64,000 nucleotides of DNA from CAVQBP01 sp963848195 (lineage in GTDB: Bacteria; Bacteroidota; Ignavibacteria; Ignavibacteriales; Ignavibacteriaceae). Below the pieces are notes generated by a model, which was not told where the DNA came from, searched no databases, and saw nothing but the letters and a program-made list of their open reading frames with translations. This document shows, piece by piece, positions 36,057 to 45,031 of this stretch (positions within the stretch are counted from its first letter, which is position 1; every line of letters starts with the position of its first letter). Location of the stretch: NCBI GenBank assembly GCA_963848195.1, contig CAWKCY010000014.1:62001-126000 (forward strand). The letters are read 5' to 3'. The position numbers and the translations under genes are program-made.

Positions 36057-37416
36057 ATGTACATAGACACGCATGCACACCTCTTCTATCCTAATTTTGA
36101 AAATGACATCGAAGAAGTTATAAACAGAGCAAAAGATAATGGTATTGATTATATAATTGTACCAGCTACAGATATTAAAACCGCACATCAAACAATTGAA
36201 TTATGCGATAAATATGATTTTATTTATGGTGCCGTAGGAGTTCATCCGCATGATACTAAAGATTGGGATTCTTCTTTATTAGAGCAAATTAGTCAGTTAG
36301 CAAAACATAAAAAAATTGTAGCCATAGGTGAAATAGGTCTGGATTATTATTATGATTTTTCTCCAAAAGAAACTCAAATTAAGGCTTTTAAATCCCAGAT
36401 AGAGCTGGCGATAGAGCTGAACCTCCCTGTTATTATTCATAATCGTGAATCTGATGAGGATATGCTTAAGATAATTAGTGAATATTGCGGTTCGGGTTTA
36501 AAGGCGCAATTTCATTGTTTTAACAGTTCCCTGGAATATGCAAATGAATATATAAAAATGGGACATTTCATATCTTTCACAGGAAATATTACTTTTAAAA
36601 AGGCAGATAACCTAAGGGATATCTTATCTAAAATTTCTTTAGAGCATATAATGCTTGAAACAGATTCGCCTTTTATGACGCCTGTACCATTATAGAGGGA
36701 AAAGGAATGAACCTTCCAATGTTAAACTTATTGCGGAAATGATTGCGCGTGTAAATGATTTGAGTGTTGAAGATATTGCACGTTATACTTCTTATAATGT
36801 ATTCCGGATGTTTGGGATTGGGAGCAAGCCCGGAACAAGTTTTACTTACAGAATAAAAAATTCGTTATACATAAATATAACCAACAGGTGCAATGCAGAC
36901 TGCGTCTTTTGCGATAGAAAAGGTGAAGCTGCCAGGAGCGGTTACAATCTGAAGATGAGTAAAGAAACTGAACCGCCAGCAAGTGTTTATATAAATGAAA
37001 TAGGTGATCCCAAAAAATATGATGAAATAGTCTTTTGCGGGTATGGAGAACCTACTATTAGATGGGATGTTGTAAAACAAGTTGCTTCTTATGTGAAAGA
37101 AAAAGGAGGGAAAACAAGAATAAATACGAATGGTCACGGCAGTTATATAAATCATAAAGATATTACACCTGAAATGAAAAATCTCATTGATACGGTTTCC
37201 GTAAGTCTGAATTCTGCTGATCCAGAAGAATATGTTTGTATATTCCGGGTCGATAAGAAGCTTTATGAAGAAGCAATAAATTTTATCCGGAATGCAAAAG
37301 CATACGTTGATAAAGTTGTTGTCTCAATTGTTGATTATGGGGATATCAATCAAAGCAGGGCAAAAGAATTAGTCGAAAGTTTGGGAGCAGAATTCAGAGT
37401 TCGGGAATATTATTGA
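36057..37416 (+). pseudogene. TatD nuclease fused to radical SAM domain, interrupted by +1 shift
   Basis: The TatD part (MYIDTHAHLFYPNFENDIEEV, then IGEIGLDYYYDFSP, PVIIHNRESDEDML, HCFNSSLEYA, LETDSPFMTP) is in one frame to 36695. The rest (RGKRNEPSNVKLIAEMIARV) is in the next frame after one extra base near 36693, and the sequence runs without a break from the TatD C-terminus (NVFRMFG) into a radical SAM domain with CNADCVFC, GYGEPTIRWD and INTNGHG. Radical SAM proteins of this TatD-associated group (TIGR04038) are known next to or fused with TatD. The restored product has about 450 residues. The tag pseudogene follows the frame break; the break may also be a sequence error. Confidence 0.85.
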
Positions 37417-37585
37417 TATATCTATACTGGCAGAATCAATTTGTTATACTCTATTAACGTTAAATTGCTAATTGTTATATTTACAAATTGCTTTACCTTC
37501 AACGAAGTATCAATAAAACACTGAACTTCATTTTGGGCATAAATTATGGGACTTAAGTAGTAATCTCTTTTTACGGAAAAATATC

Positions 37586-39025
37586 ATGATTCGATTAAAA
37601 CAACTTATTGTATTAATTATTTTCGCAAATATTTTGATTCTTGGTCAGGAAAATCATGACGGATTAAAATCCCGGATTGATTCTGTTCTGTCTGAGCCGT
37701 TTTATCAATCAACATCAATTGCACTTGATATTTATGATTTAACTACACATGAAAATCTTTATAAGAAAAATGAAAAATTGCTTTTAAATCCTGCGTCAAA
37801 TATGAAAATATTGACAACAAGTTCCGCACTCCTCTTCTTAGGTCCTGATTATAGATTCAATACTAATATTTATTATACCGGAAATATTTTAAACAATATA
37901 TTATATGGAGATATATATATAGTCGGCGAAGGAGATCCTCTATTTGAGACAAAAGATCTTGATTCATTGGTCAGAGCAATAAAAGGAACAGGCTTAAAGG
38001 AAATCAGCGGAAATATCTATGCAGATGTTTCATGGAAAGATTCTTTATATTGGGGAAACGGATGGATGTGGAATGAAGGTTCTACAACCGATGCCCCTTA
38101 TCTTTCAGCCTTAAATATAAATGAAAATTCAATAGAAGTGTTTGTGTCTCCAACCAGTTTCGGTAAAAAAGCAAATGTTTATCTAAACCCTGAAACAGGG
38201 TATGTAAACATTATTAATAAAACCATTACAACATATAAAGATGGAATAAATAATTATGATGTGGACAGGGATTGGATAAACATGAAAAATACAATAATTG
38301 TGAGTGGCTCTGTAAGAAACGAAACAATTATTGATTCATCTAAATTCTGGTATGGTATTAATGTTTTTAATCCGCCTATGTATTTCGCAACATTATTTTA
38401 TGAAGATTTAATTAAAAGCGGAATTAAGGTAGACGGTATCGAGGAAATAAAAACTGCTCCTGATTACGCAACCCGATTAACAAACTATTATCATACTGCC
38501 GATTCCGTAATTCTGCACACCAATAAGCCAAGCTATAATTTAGGTGCCGAAATGCTTTTGTATGCCCTTGCAGTTAAGGACAGCGGGAAGCCCGCATCGG
38601 CAAAAAACGGGATATTATTAATAAATAATTTAATTACATTGGTAGGATTAAATCCTGATAACTACAAGCTTGCAGACGGTTCCGGCGTTTCACGGTATGA
38701 TCTAATTTCAGCCGAATTAGTACTTTCCATTTTAAAATATTTTTATGAAAATAACCCTGAGTTGTATAAAGAATTTTATAACTCATTGCCAATAGCCGGA
38801 AAAGACGGGACCTTAAAAAATAGAATGCTGAATACATTAGCTCAAAATAATGTCCATGCGAAGACAGGAACTTTAAGTGGTGTAAGTGCTTTGTCCGGCT
38901 ATGTAACAGCAAAGAATAATCATCAAATAGCATTCTCAATAATAACACAGAATTATGTGGGAAGAAGTTCGACTGCAAAAGGATATGAAAATAATATTTG
39001 CAAAATTCTTGCCGAATATAAATAA
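37586..39025 (+). CDS. D-alanyl-D-alanine carboxypeptidase/endopeptidase (PBP4 family)
   Basis: A 479-aa exported protein with the S13 peptidase motifs: SxxK in LNPASNMKILTTSSALLFLG (SNMK), SxN in SYNLGAEML and KTG in HAKTGTLSGVSALSGYV. The signal peptide is RLKQLIVLIIFANILILG. PBP4-type enzymes trim or cut peptidoglycan crosslinks in the periplasm. Length matches DacB. Start ATG at 37586. The gene is followed 92 bases later by an M28 peptidase gene. Confidence 0.93.
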   Translation: MIRLKQLIVLIIFANILILGQENHDGLKSRIDSVLSEPFYQSTSIALDIYDLTTHENLYKKNEKLLLNPASNMKILTTSSALLFLGPDYRFNTNIYYTGNILNNILYGDIYIVGEGDPLFETKDLDSLVRAIKGTGLKEISGNIYADVSWKDSLYWGNGWMWNEGSTTDAPYLSALNINENSIEVFVSPTSFGKKANVYLNPETGYVNIINKTITTYKDGINNYDVDRDWINMKNTIIVSGSVRNETIIDSSKFWYGINVFNPPMYFATLFYEDLIKSGIKVDGIEEIKTAPDYATRLTNYYHTADSVILHTNKPSYNLGAEMLLYALAVKDSGKPASAKNGILLINNLITLVGLNPDNYKLADGSGVSRYDLISAELVLSILKYFYENNPELYKEFYNSLPIAGKDGTLKNRMLNTLAQNNVHAKTGTLSGVSALSGYVTAKNNHQIAFSIITQNYVGRSSTAKGYENNICKILAEYK

Positions 39026-39117
39026 CTGCGATACACTTTTCGGTTTATGAAGATTTCGAAATTCCAGAATCATAAAACGCAAAAAAATATTTATGTCAAA
39101 AGGATAAACCGGGTAAA

Positions 39118-40110
39118 ATGAAAAACCTATTCTATTTATTATCTATCATTATAATTCCTTTGATTGTTTCGTCATGTGAGAAGGAAAAAGAAAATCATTC
39201 TAAGCCCCCATTTGAAATTAATAATGGTGCCAAGATCCCGGAGTTTGATGCGGATTATGCATATGAACAGATTGAAAAGCAGATCTCTTTTGGTCCAAGA
39301 AATCCGGATTCGCAGGGTCATAATGAAGCTTTAAATTACCTCAACAATGAATTAAGAAAGTATACAGATGATGTCATTTTACAATCTTTTTCTCATTCGG
39401 GATATGATAATAAAGAATTAGGATTGACAAATATAATCGCAAAATTTAATCCAGAATACAAAAAAAGAATTATTTTATGTGCACATTGGGATACGAGGCC
39501 AAGAGCTGAATATGATCAAGTAAAAAGCAAACAGAATGAACCGATTTTAGGAGCTAACGATGGTGCGAGCGGTGTGGGGATTTTGCTTGAATTAGCTAGA
39601 TTATTAAAACATAATAAAATTTCGTATGGAGTAGATTTAGTGTTCTTGGATGGTGAAGATTACGGGAAACCAAATGATCTGGATTATTATTCTTTAGGAG
39701 CGAAATATTTTTCTGCGAACCTCCGGAACGGCTATCAGCCACAATTTGCAATTCTTCTTGACATGGTAGGGGATAAAGATGCTTATTTTCCTGTTGAAGG
39801 AAATTCCCATCAATATGCTCCTGATATAGTAAAAATGATATGGACTTTGGCTGAACAGATAGGAGCAGATAAATTTGTAAACAAAGATGATGAAGCAATA
39901 TATGACGATCATATTGCATTGAATGAAGCAGGCATTAGGACGGCAGATATAATTGATCTTGAACTAATAGGTGCTGATACACCAATGGAAAGAAGAAATT
40001 ATTGGCATACACAAAATGATGTAATGAAAAATATAGGAAAAGATACTTTAAAACAGGTTGGTGAAGTTATAACTAAATTGCTATGGTCGCTAAATTTTGA
40101 TATAAAATAG
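39118..40110 (+). CDS. M28 family zinc peptidase or glutaminyl cyclase-like lipoprotein
   Basis: A 330-aa protein with signal peptide and lipobox near LIVSSC (Cys about 20). Metal-binding motifs are CAHWDTRP, GANDGASGVGILLEL, LDGEDYG and, late, YWHTQNDV with a His. Such proteins are M28 aminopeptidases or glutaminyl-peptide cyclotransferases anchored to the membrane. The HWDTRP and DGEDYG layout leans to the QC-like branch, but the two are hard to split by eye. Single gene between PBP4 and the PEGA lipoprotein. Confidence 0.88.
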   Translation: MKNLFYLLSIIIIPLIVSSCEKEKENHSKPPFEINNGAKIPEFDADYAYEQIEKQISFGPRNPDSQGHNEALNYLNNELRKYTDDVILQSFSHSGYDNKELGLTNIIAKFNPEYKKRIILCAHWDTRPRAEYDQVKSKQNEPILGANDGASGVGILLELARLLKHNKISYGVDLVFLDGEDYGKPNDLDYYSLGAKYFSANLRNGYQPQFAILLDMVGDKDAYFPVEGNSHQYAPDIVKMIWTLAEQIGADKFVNKDDEAIYDDHIALNEAGIRTADIIDLELIGADTPMERRNYWHTQNDVMKNIGKDTLKQVGEVITKLLWSLNFDIK

Positions 40111-40253
40111 CCGTCTTATTTAATTCATAACAACTTTTAATCATATGCTGTAAGTCACAGATTATCAATCAGATATAATTAGTTTTTCTATGTAAATATT
40201 TATTTTTATTTAAAGCTGTTTTTCTTGAGGTATTTAAATGAACAGGGTAAAAA

Positions 40254-42380
40254 ATGAAAAAGACTTTACTTCTTTCTCTAATCTTGATAAATATTTACTT
40301 CTTTCAATCTTGTGTAGATAAAATTGTTGTTGTAGAAGCCGGCAATCCCGGCGGGAAATTAATATTAAAATCCGATCCCCCTGGCGCTCAAATATACCTA
40401 TTAGGCACTTATACTAATAAATTAACTCCTGATAGTATTATCCAGCTAAAGGACGGGAATTATGATGTAACTTTAAAAAAACAGAATTATCATGATACTA
40501 CCTTCGTTATTTCGGTTTATGATACTTTAACTATTTCCAAAAATGTTGTTTTAAAAAGTACTTTAAGCACCGGAAATATATTTATTGAAACCGAACCTTC
40601 CGGGGCTGAAATTTTACTGGATAGTATTAAAACTAATCAGTTTACTCCGGATACATTAAAAAATATTAGCAAAGGGGAACATCTTCTAACATTAAAAAAG
40701 AATAATTATAGGGATACTACCATAAGCATCACCATAGAAGAAGATCTTACAGTTTCTAAAATAGTTAAATTAAAAAGTATAACTCCGGTTGGGGATCTAT
40801 TCATTGAATCAGTACCAAGCGGTGCACAAATTTTTCTGGATAGTCTAAATACAAATAAATTGACACCTGATACTTTAAGGAATTTAACTACAGGTGAGCA
40901 CTCTATATCTATAAAAAAAGAAAATTATAATGATACTACTTTTAAGGTAACTATTATTGAAAACCAAACAGTTTCAAAATCAATTGTTCTTCTGAGTACT
41001 ACTTCTGTAGGAAATATTTTTCTTCAATCAACACCGGAGGATGCGCAGATTTATGTTGACAGCATAAATACAAATAAACTAACTCCATATTCCTTAAACA
41101 ATTTAACTACCGGTCAGCATCAAATAACTTTAAAAAAGGAAAACTATAAAGATACCACGCTGGTTATCACTGTTATAAAGAACCAGGTTGTTTCAAAAAC
41201 AGTTATTTTAACTTCTAAAATAATTACCGGCAACATCCTTATTGATTCTAATCCTGCAGGTGCTCAAATTTATCTGGATAATAAAAATACTAACAAATCA
41301 ACCCCTGATACGCTTGAAAATCTAACAGCAGGAGAACATAATATAATATTAAAGAAGAATAATTATGTTGATACTTCCTTTGTTATAACCGTTCAAAAAA
41401 ATAATACAACAACAAAATCAATTACATTAACCGCTGTAATAATTAGGGGGAATGTATATCTTGACTCTTCACCAAGCGGAGCACAAATTTTTGTAGATAA
41501 TGTTAATACTAATAAAGTTACTCCGGATTCAGTTAAAAATTTAATTTCCGGGAATCATAATATTAAGTTAAAGAAAGAAAATTATCGGGATACAACTTTT
41601 CAAATAAATGTAATTGGGTATATTACAGTTTCTAAACAGGTAGTTATGGCTTCTCTTAGAGGAGGAATTTTTATTGAATCCTCTCCTAATGGTGCAGGTA
41701 TATATATCAATGATAAGTATTCTGATAAGACTACACCCGATACAATTAAAAATTTGGTTTTTGGGACTTATAAGGTAAGTTTAAAATATCCCAATTATAA
41801 TGATACTACATTTTATGTGGATGTCAGTCCAAATACAATTACATATAAGAATATCAATTTAACCCAAAAAATTGATTATGGAAAATTGTATATCCAGACC
41901 AATCCTTCAGGAGCAAATATTTTTATAGATAACAGCAATACTGGAAAACTAACTCCGGATACAGTGAAAAATTTGGAAGTTGGGAATTATAATGTAACCC
42001 TTAAATTAACTGATTATAATGATACAACATTTTCAGTCAATATTCAAAAAGACTTTGTAACGCTGAAAAATATTAACCTTAGAGAAAAGCAGGCTGTGCA
42101 AATAGATACTCTTTATTACGGGTTCATATTATTAGGACAGACAAGATTTACTTTTTCATTCAACCAGGATATTACACTAGATAATGTCGATATAATAGAA
42201 CCTGGTTCTTCAAATAAAACCTCATTTGATTACGGCGGGGAGAGTATAAACAAAGGCTCGACAAGAAATATTTATTATCCGCAATTTAAGGTAGGTGAAT
42301 GGCATCTGATATTTTACGGAAAAAAAGCAAGCTCATCAAAAAGTTCATTCACTTTACAAAAAACACTAACAATACCTTAG
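40254..42380 (+). CDS. Lipoprotein with eight tandem PEGA repeats
   Basis: A 708-aa protein. A signal peptide ends in a likely lipobox (YFFQSC, Cys20). Eight tandem repeats of about 72-74 residues follow, from about residue 33 to 622. Each has the pattern GNIFIES-PSGAQIFLD-NTNKLTPDT-NL-GEHNI-LKKENY-DTTF, the PEGA motif (P-S-G-A) being the hallmark. A 90-residue non-repeat C-terminal domain follows (YYGFILLGQTRFTFSFNQDI). PEGA domains occur in surface-layer and envelope proteins; their binding partner is unsettled. The repeats are similar to each other at 40-60 per cent by eye, which implies tandem duplication. A terminator follows. Confidence 0.92.
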   Translation: MKKTLLLSLILINIYFFQSCVDKIVVVEAGNPGGKLILKSDPPGAQIYLLGTYTNKLTPDSIIQLKDGNYDVTLKKQNYHDTTFVISVYDTLTISKNVVLKSTLSTGNIFIETEPSGAEILLDSIKTNQFTPDTLKNISKGEHLLTLKKNNYRDTTISITIEEDLTVSKIVKLKSITPVGDLFIESVPSGAQIFLDSLNTNKLTPDTLRNLTTGEHSISIKKENYNDTTFKVTIIENQTVSKSIVLLSTTSVGNIFLQSTPEDAQIYVDSINTNKLTPYSLNNLTTGQHQITLKKENYKDTTLVITVIKNQVVSKTVILTSKIITGNILIDSNPAGAQIYLDNKNTNKSTPDTLENLTAGEHNIILKKNNYVDTSFVITVQKNNTTTKSITLTAVIIRGNVYLDSSPSGAQIFVDNVNTNKVTPDSVKNLISGNHNIKLKKENYRDTTFQINVIGYITVSKQVVMASLRGGIFIESSPNGAGIYINDKYSDKTTPDTIKNLVFGTYKVSLKYPNYNDTTFYVDVSPNTITYKNINLTQKIDYGKLYIQTNPSGANIFIDNSNTGKLTPDTVKNLEVGNYNVTLKLTDYNDTTFSVNIQKDFVTLKNINLREKQAVQIDTLYYGFILLGQTRFTFSFNQDITLDNVDIIEPGSSNKTSFDYGGESINKGSTRNIYYPQFKVGEWHLIFYGKKASSSKSSFTLQKTLTIP

Positions 42381-42404
42381 CAACGAAATTCGGACAAAAA
42401 AAAT

Positions 42405-42438
42405 GGAGTAAGGGAAATTTTTTATTCTCCTTTACTCC
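42405..42438. terminator. Bidirectional hairpin between convergent genes
   Basis: ggagtaaggga and the downstream ctcctttactcc pair with one mismatch around an AT-rich loop, in the space between the PEGA gene and the Spy-like gene; an A run on one side and a T run in the loop fit transcription from either direction. Confidence 0.6.
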
Positions 42439-42465
42439 GCTTTTGGTAGGTTTAAATTAAATTAA

Positions 42466-42990
42466 TCACTGCATTCTTTTTTGCATCGGCGGAAAATTTT
42501 CCCCATCTTGACCATGCATATTCCTTCCATGCATTTTGCCAGGACCACTCATATCCCATTGATTGTGCATTCCAAATCCCTGGAATAATCCAATATTATC
42601 TTTTAATATTTTTTGTTGATCCGGCGTTAATATATCATAAAGATCCATCATATTATTTGCACGAGCAAGAGCAATTTCATCTTTAGCCTGGTTAATATCC
42701 TTAACAGCAGATATTACAGAATTACGATCTAAATTTCCCTTAACTCTTAATTCCTTTAATGCAAGTTTCTTCTTTTCCAGGTTGGCTTTTAAATCAATCA
42801 TCTGATTTTGATGATTCAGGCGTGTAACTTCTATTTTACTCTTTTGTTCAGCAGTTAATTGTAATTTATCCAGGAGCTGACCTCTAAAGTACCCCTTTCC
42901 CTGCATAGGTTTTTCCTGTGACAATCCATTGCCTGCACAAATTCCGACAATGGCCAGTGCAAGGATAAGTGAAAAAATTTTTGTTTTCAT
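42466..42990 (-). CDS. Spy/CpxP-like periplasmic protein
   Basis: A 174-aa protein if started at ATG 42990, which follows an aaggag ribosome binding site; the longer frame begins with TTG at 43008 and translates that site. It has a signal peptide (KIFSLILALAIVGICAGNG), then LDKLQLTAEQKSKIEV and a second LTPDQQKIL, the two LTxxQ motifs of the Spy/CpxP/ZraP family, with a helical middle and a Met/His-rich tail (GMHNQWDMSGPGKMHGRNMHG) that could bind copper or zinc. These are periplasmic chaperones or metal sensors. It is divergent from the sigma factor gene and may be its target. Confidence 0.87.
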   Translation of the reverse strand: MKTKIFSLILALAIVGICAGNGLSQEKPMQGKGYFRGQLLDKLQLTAEQKSKIEVTRLNHQNQMIDLKANLEKKKLALKELRVKGNLDRNSVISAVKDINQAKDEIALARANNMMDLYDILTPDQQKILKDNIGLFQGFGMHNQWDMSGPGKMHGRNMHGQDGENFPPMQKRMQ

Positions 42991-43150
42991 TTTTGTTTCT
43001 CCTTTCAATTGGTTTTATTTGAACTTTAGACATGTTAATTTCTTCTATGGTTTAAAATGTTTTTTCAGATATTATTTTTAATTTTGAAATGACATTTATA
43101 TTAAACCGCGGCTCTCTTTTATTTGTCTAATTATAAGAGTAATACCATAG

Positions 43151-43705
43151 ATGGTTGAACAAAACCTTGATTCTGAACTTATTAAGAAATTTATTGATGG
43201 TGATGAGAGTTCATTTAATAAAATAATTAATAAATATAAGGACAAAATATACTGGCATGCTCGCCGGATGACAGGCAACCACCTTGATGCTGATGAAATT
43301 GTGCAGGAAGTATTGCTTGTTATTTATAAAAATTTGAAAAATTTTCAATTTAAGTCATCATTATATACATGGATTTATAAAATAACATCAACAAGGAGTT
43401 TAAACTTCCTTAAAAGGAGAAAAATAAAAGAATTATTATCTTTAGAGGATCAATCTGAGAAATTGCAGCAAAGTTCAAATGATATATTAGATAATATTGA
43501 GATTAAAGAGAAACTGACAAGGATCAATGAAGTTCTACAAAAATTACCAGCAAAACAGCGAGAAATATTTATTTTAAGGAATTATGAAAATTTATCTTAT
43601 AAGGAAATTTCGGAAATTACAGGAAAAAGCATAGGAGCATTGAAATCCAATTATTTCCATTCGGCAAATAAGATTATTGAAAAAATGAAAAAATATGAAG
43701 ACTGA
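43151..43705 (+). CDS. ECF RNA polymerase sigma factor
   Basis: A 184-aa sigma-70 family protein of ECF size. Region 2 is NKIINKYKDKIYWHARRMTGNHLDADEIVQEVLLVIYKNL with the DAEDIVQE-like block, and region 4 is LPAKQREIFILRNYENLSYKEISEITGKSIGALKSNYFHSANK with the helix-turn-helix. The next gene overlaps by 11 bases and has the look of a membrane anti-sigma factor. With Spy-like genes on each side the unit probably responds to envelope or metal stress. Promoters are expected in the 160-bp gap shared with the divergent Spy-like gene. Confidence 0.93.
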   Translation: MVEQNLDSELIKKFIDGDESSFNKIINKYKDKIYWHARRMTGNHLDADEIVQEVLLVIYKNLKNFQFKSSLYTWIYKITSTRSLNFLKRRKIKELLSLEDQSEKLQQSSNDILDNIEIKEKLTRINEVLQKLPAKQREIFILRNYENLSYKEISEITGKSIGALKSNYFHSANKIIEKMKKYED

Positions 43706-44303
43706 TAAAAGAATTTGTTTATATTTAGAAGGGGAATTAACTCCTGATGAGAAAATTGTTTTTGAAGATGAATTGAAAAATTCTCATGAATTGCAAAAAG
43801 AATTAAAACTTTATAAAAATTTTATCTCTTCAGTTGAAGAAACTAAAAACATTACTATTGACAACAATTATTTTGATAATATTATTCCTGAATTCAGAAG
43901 CCGTTTAATAAGCAGTAAACAGAGAAAATATTATAGTAAAATAGCGTATGCTTTCCCAGTTTTAATTATTCTATTTTTAGTTGCTTTTTTTATAATTAAT
44001 AACCAAAATCAAATTGTTTTTAATAGGGCTAAATTGACAGCTAATAATATAAATGACAACGGGACATATGAATTGAGAAATCTTTCTGTAGATGAGCTGA
44101 TTCCTTCCAGTCTTAGTACAAATGATAGTGAAAAATATAATACAGAATTAAATAAATTGATCGGAAATGAATTAAATATTTCATCCGATAGTACTAAATA
44201 CCTGGTAGCAGATGAAGTTCTGGATTATAACAGCATAATTGATAACTTGAGCGAGAAAGATGCCAATATTATATATAATAATATTTTAAATAAAAAATTT
44301 TAG
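43695..44303 (+). CDS. Probable membrane anti-sigma factor
   Basis: A 202-aa protein. The N-terminal 85 residues (ICLYLEGELTPDEKIVFEDELKNSHELQKELKLYK) look like an anti-sigma domain but lack the His/Cys zinc motif. One transmembrane helix, AFPVLIILFLVAFFIIN, sits at about residues 92-108. About 90 residues follow outside, of mixed composition. It overlaps the sigma gene by 11 bases, which is the usual arrangement for coupled sigma and anti-sigma pairs. Assignment rests on position and architecture rather than a clear family signature. Confidence 0.75.
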   Translation: MKTDKRICLYLEGELTPDEKIVFEDELKNSHELQKELKLYKNFISSVEETKNITIDNNYFDNIIPEFRSRLISSKQRKYYSKIAYAFPVLIILFLVAFFIINNQNQIVFNRAKLTANNINDNGTYELRNLSVDELIPSSLSTNDSEKYNTELNKLIGNELNISSDSTKYLVADEVLDYNSIIDNLSEKDANIIYNNILNKKF

Positions 44304-44312
44304 GTCACATAT

Positions 44313-44792
44313 ATGAAGAAATTTATTTTCTCAATTCTTCTTCTGCCATTGCTAGGCGGATTATGTTACTCTCAAGGAAGAGGGGATCATCATAAAATTA
44401 GAGAGAAGATTGAACAACTTGAAAAGATCAAATTAATTGAAACTTTAAAGATGGATGAACCTACTACTTTAAAATTTTTTGCAAGACGTTCTGAATTCAG
44501 GGATAAAATGAAAGCTTTAATGGATAAAGAGGACGATTTATTAGATAAACTTGATAATGCTGTAAGTTCGTCCAAAGAAAAGGATAATTCCTATTATCAA
44601 AATATGATTGATCAGTACTTTGATCTAGATCAGAAAACCTTTGATGCAAAGAAATCTTTCATAATCTCATTATCTGATATATTAACCAGAGAGCAGATTG
44701 CTAAATTGCTTGTTTTCCAAAAGAAATTCAGAGAAGAAGTTAGGGATATACTTTTCAAAGGGGGAAACCCTCCAGGTCCGCCTGAGCATTGA
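44313..44792 (+). CDS. Second Spy/CpxP-like periplasmic protein
   Basis: A 159-aa protein with a signal peptide (KKFIFSILLLPLLGGLCYS) and an all-helical charged mature part. One LTREQ motif occurs near residue 131, in ILTREQIAKLLVFQKKFREEVR, the second LTxxQ of the Spy family; the first is replaced by MDEPTTLKFFARRSEF. It follows the anti-sigma gene by 9 bases, so it is in the same transcript. A periplasmic sensor that signals through the anti-sigma factor is a plausible role, by analogy with CnrX and ZraP systems. Confidence 0.75.
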   Translation: MKKFIFSILLLPLLGGLCYSQGRGDHHKIREKIEQLEKIKLIETLKMDEPTTLKFFARRSEFRDKMKALMDKEDDLLDKLDNAVSSSKEKDNSYYQNMIDQYFDLDQKTFDAKKSFIISLSDILTREQIAKLLVFQKKFREEVRDILFKGGNPPGPPEH

Positions 44793-44910
44793 TTTAGCTC
44801 AAATCATGAATCTTTTTATTTTTTTTTGAAACTATTAGCCTTATATTTAGTAAAAAAATATAATTATGGTTGATTTTATTAATCAACAGATATATTTTTC
44901 ACCACTAAAT

Positions 44911-44994
44911 GCGGAAGTGGTGAAATTGGTATACACGCTATCTTGAGGGGGTAGTGCCTTAATTGGCGTACGGGTTCAAGTCCCGTCTTCCGCA
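44911..44994 (+). tRNA. tRNA-Leu (GAG)
   Basis: Acceptor gcggaag pairs perfectly with cttccgc. A leucine-type D arm (tggtgaaattggtatacacg), the anticodon stem ctatc/ggtag with loop ttgaggg giving GAG, a long variable arm and T arm cgggttcaagtcccg follow. Discriminator A; CCA is not encoded. Confidence 0.93.
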
Positions 44995-45031
44995 CTAATT
45001 ATTTTTATTAATTAAAAAAAGGAAACCTATT

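Noticed and set aside
36693..36720. Programmed +1 frameshift in the TatD-radical SAM gene
   Set aside because: The site CCA TTA TAG A lacks a good slippery codon for re-pairing (unlike the prfB CUU UGA site) and no upstream Shine-Dalgarno-like spacer is visible. A simple base insertion explains it better.
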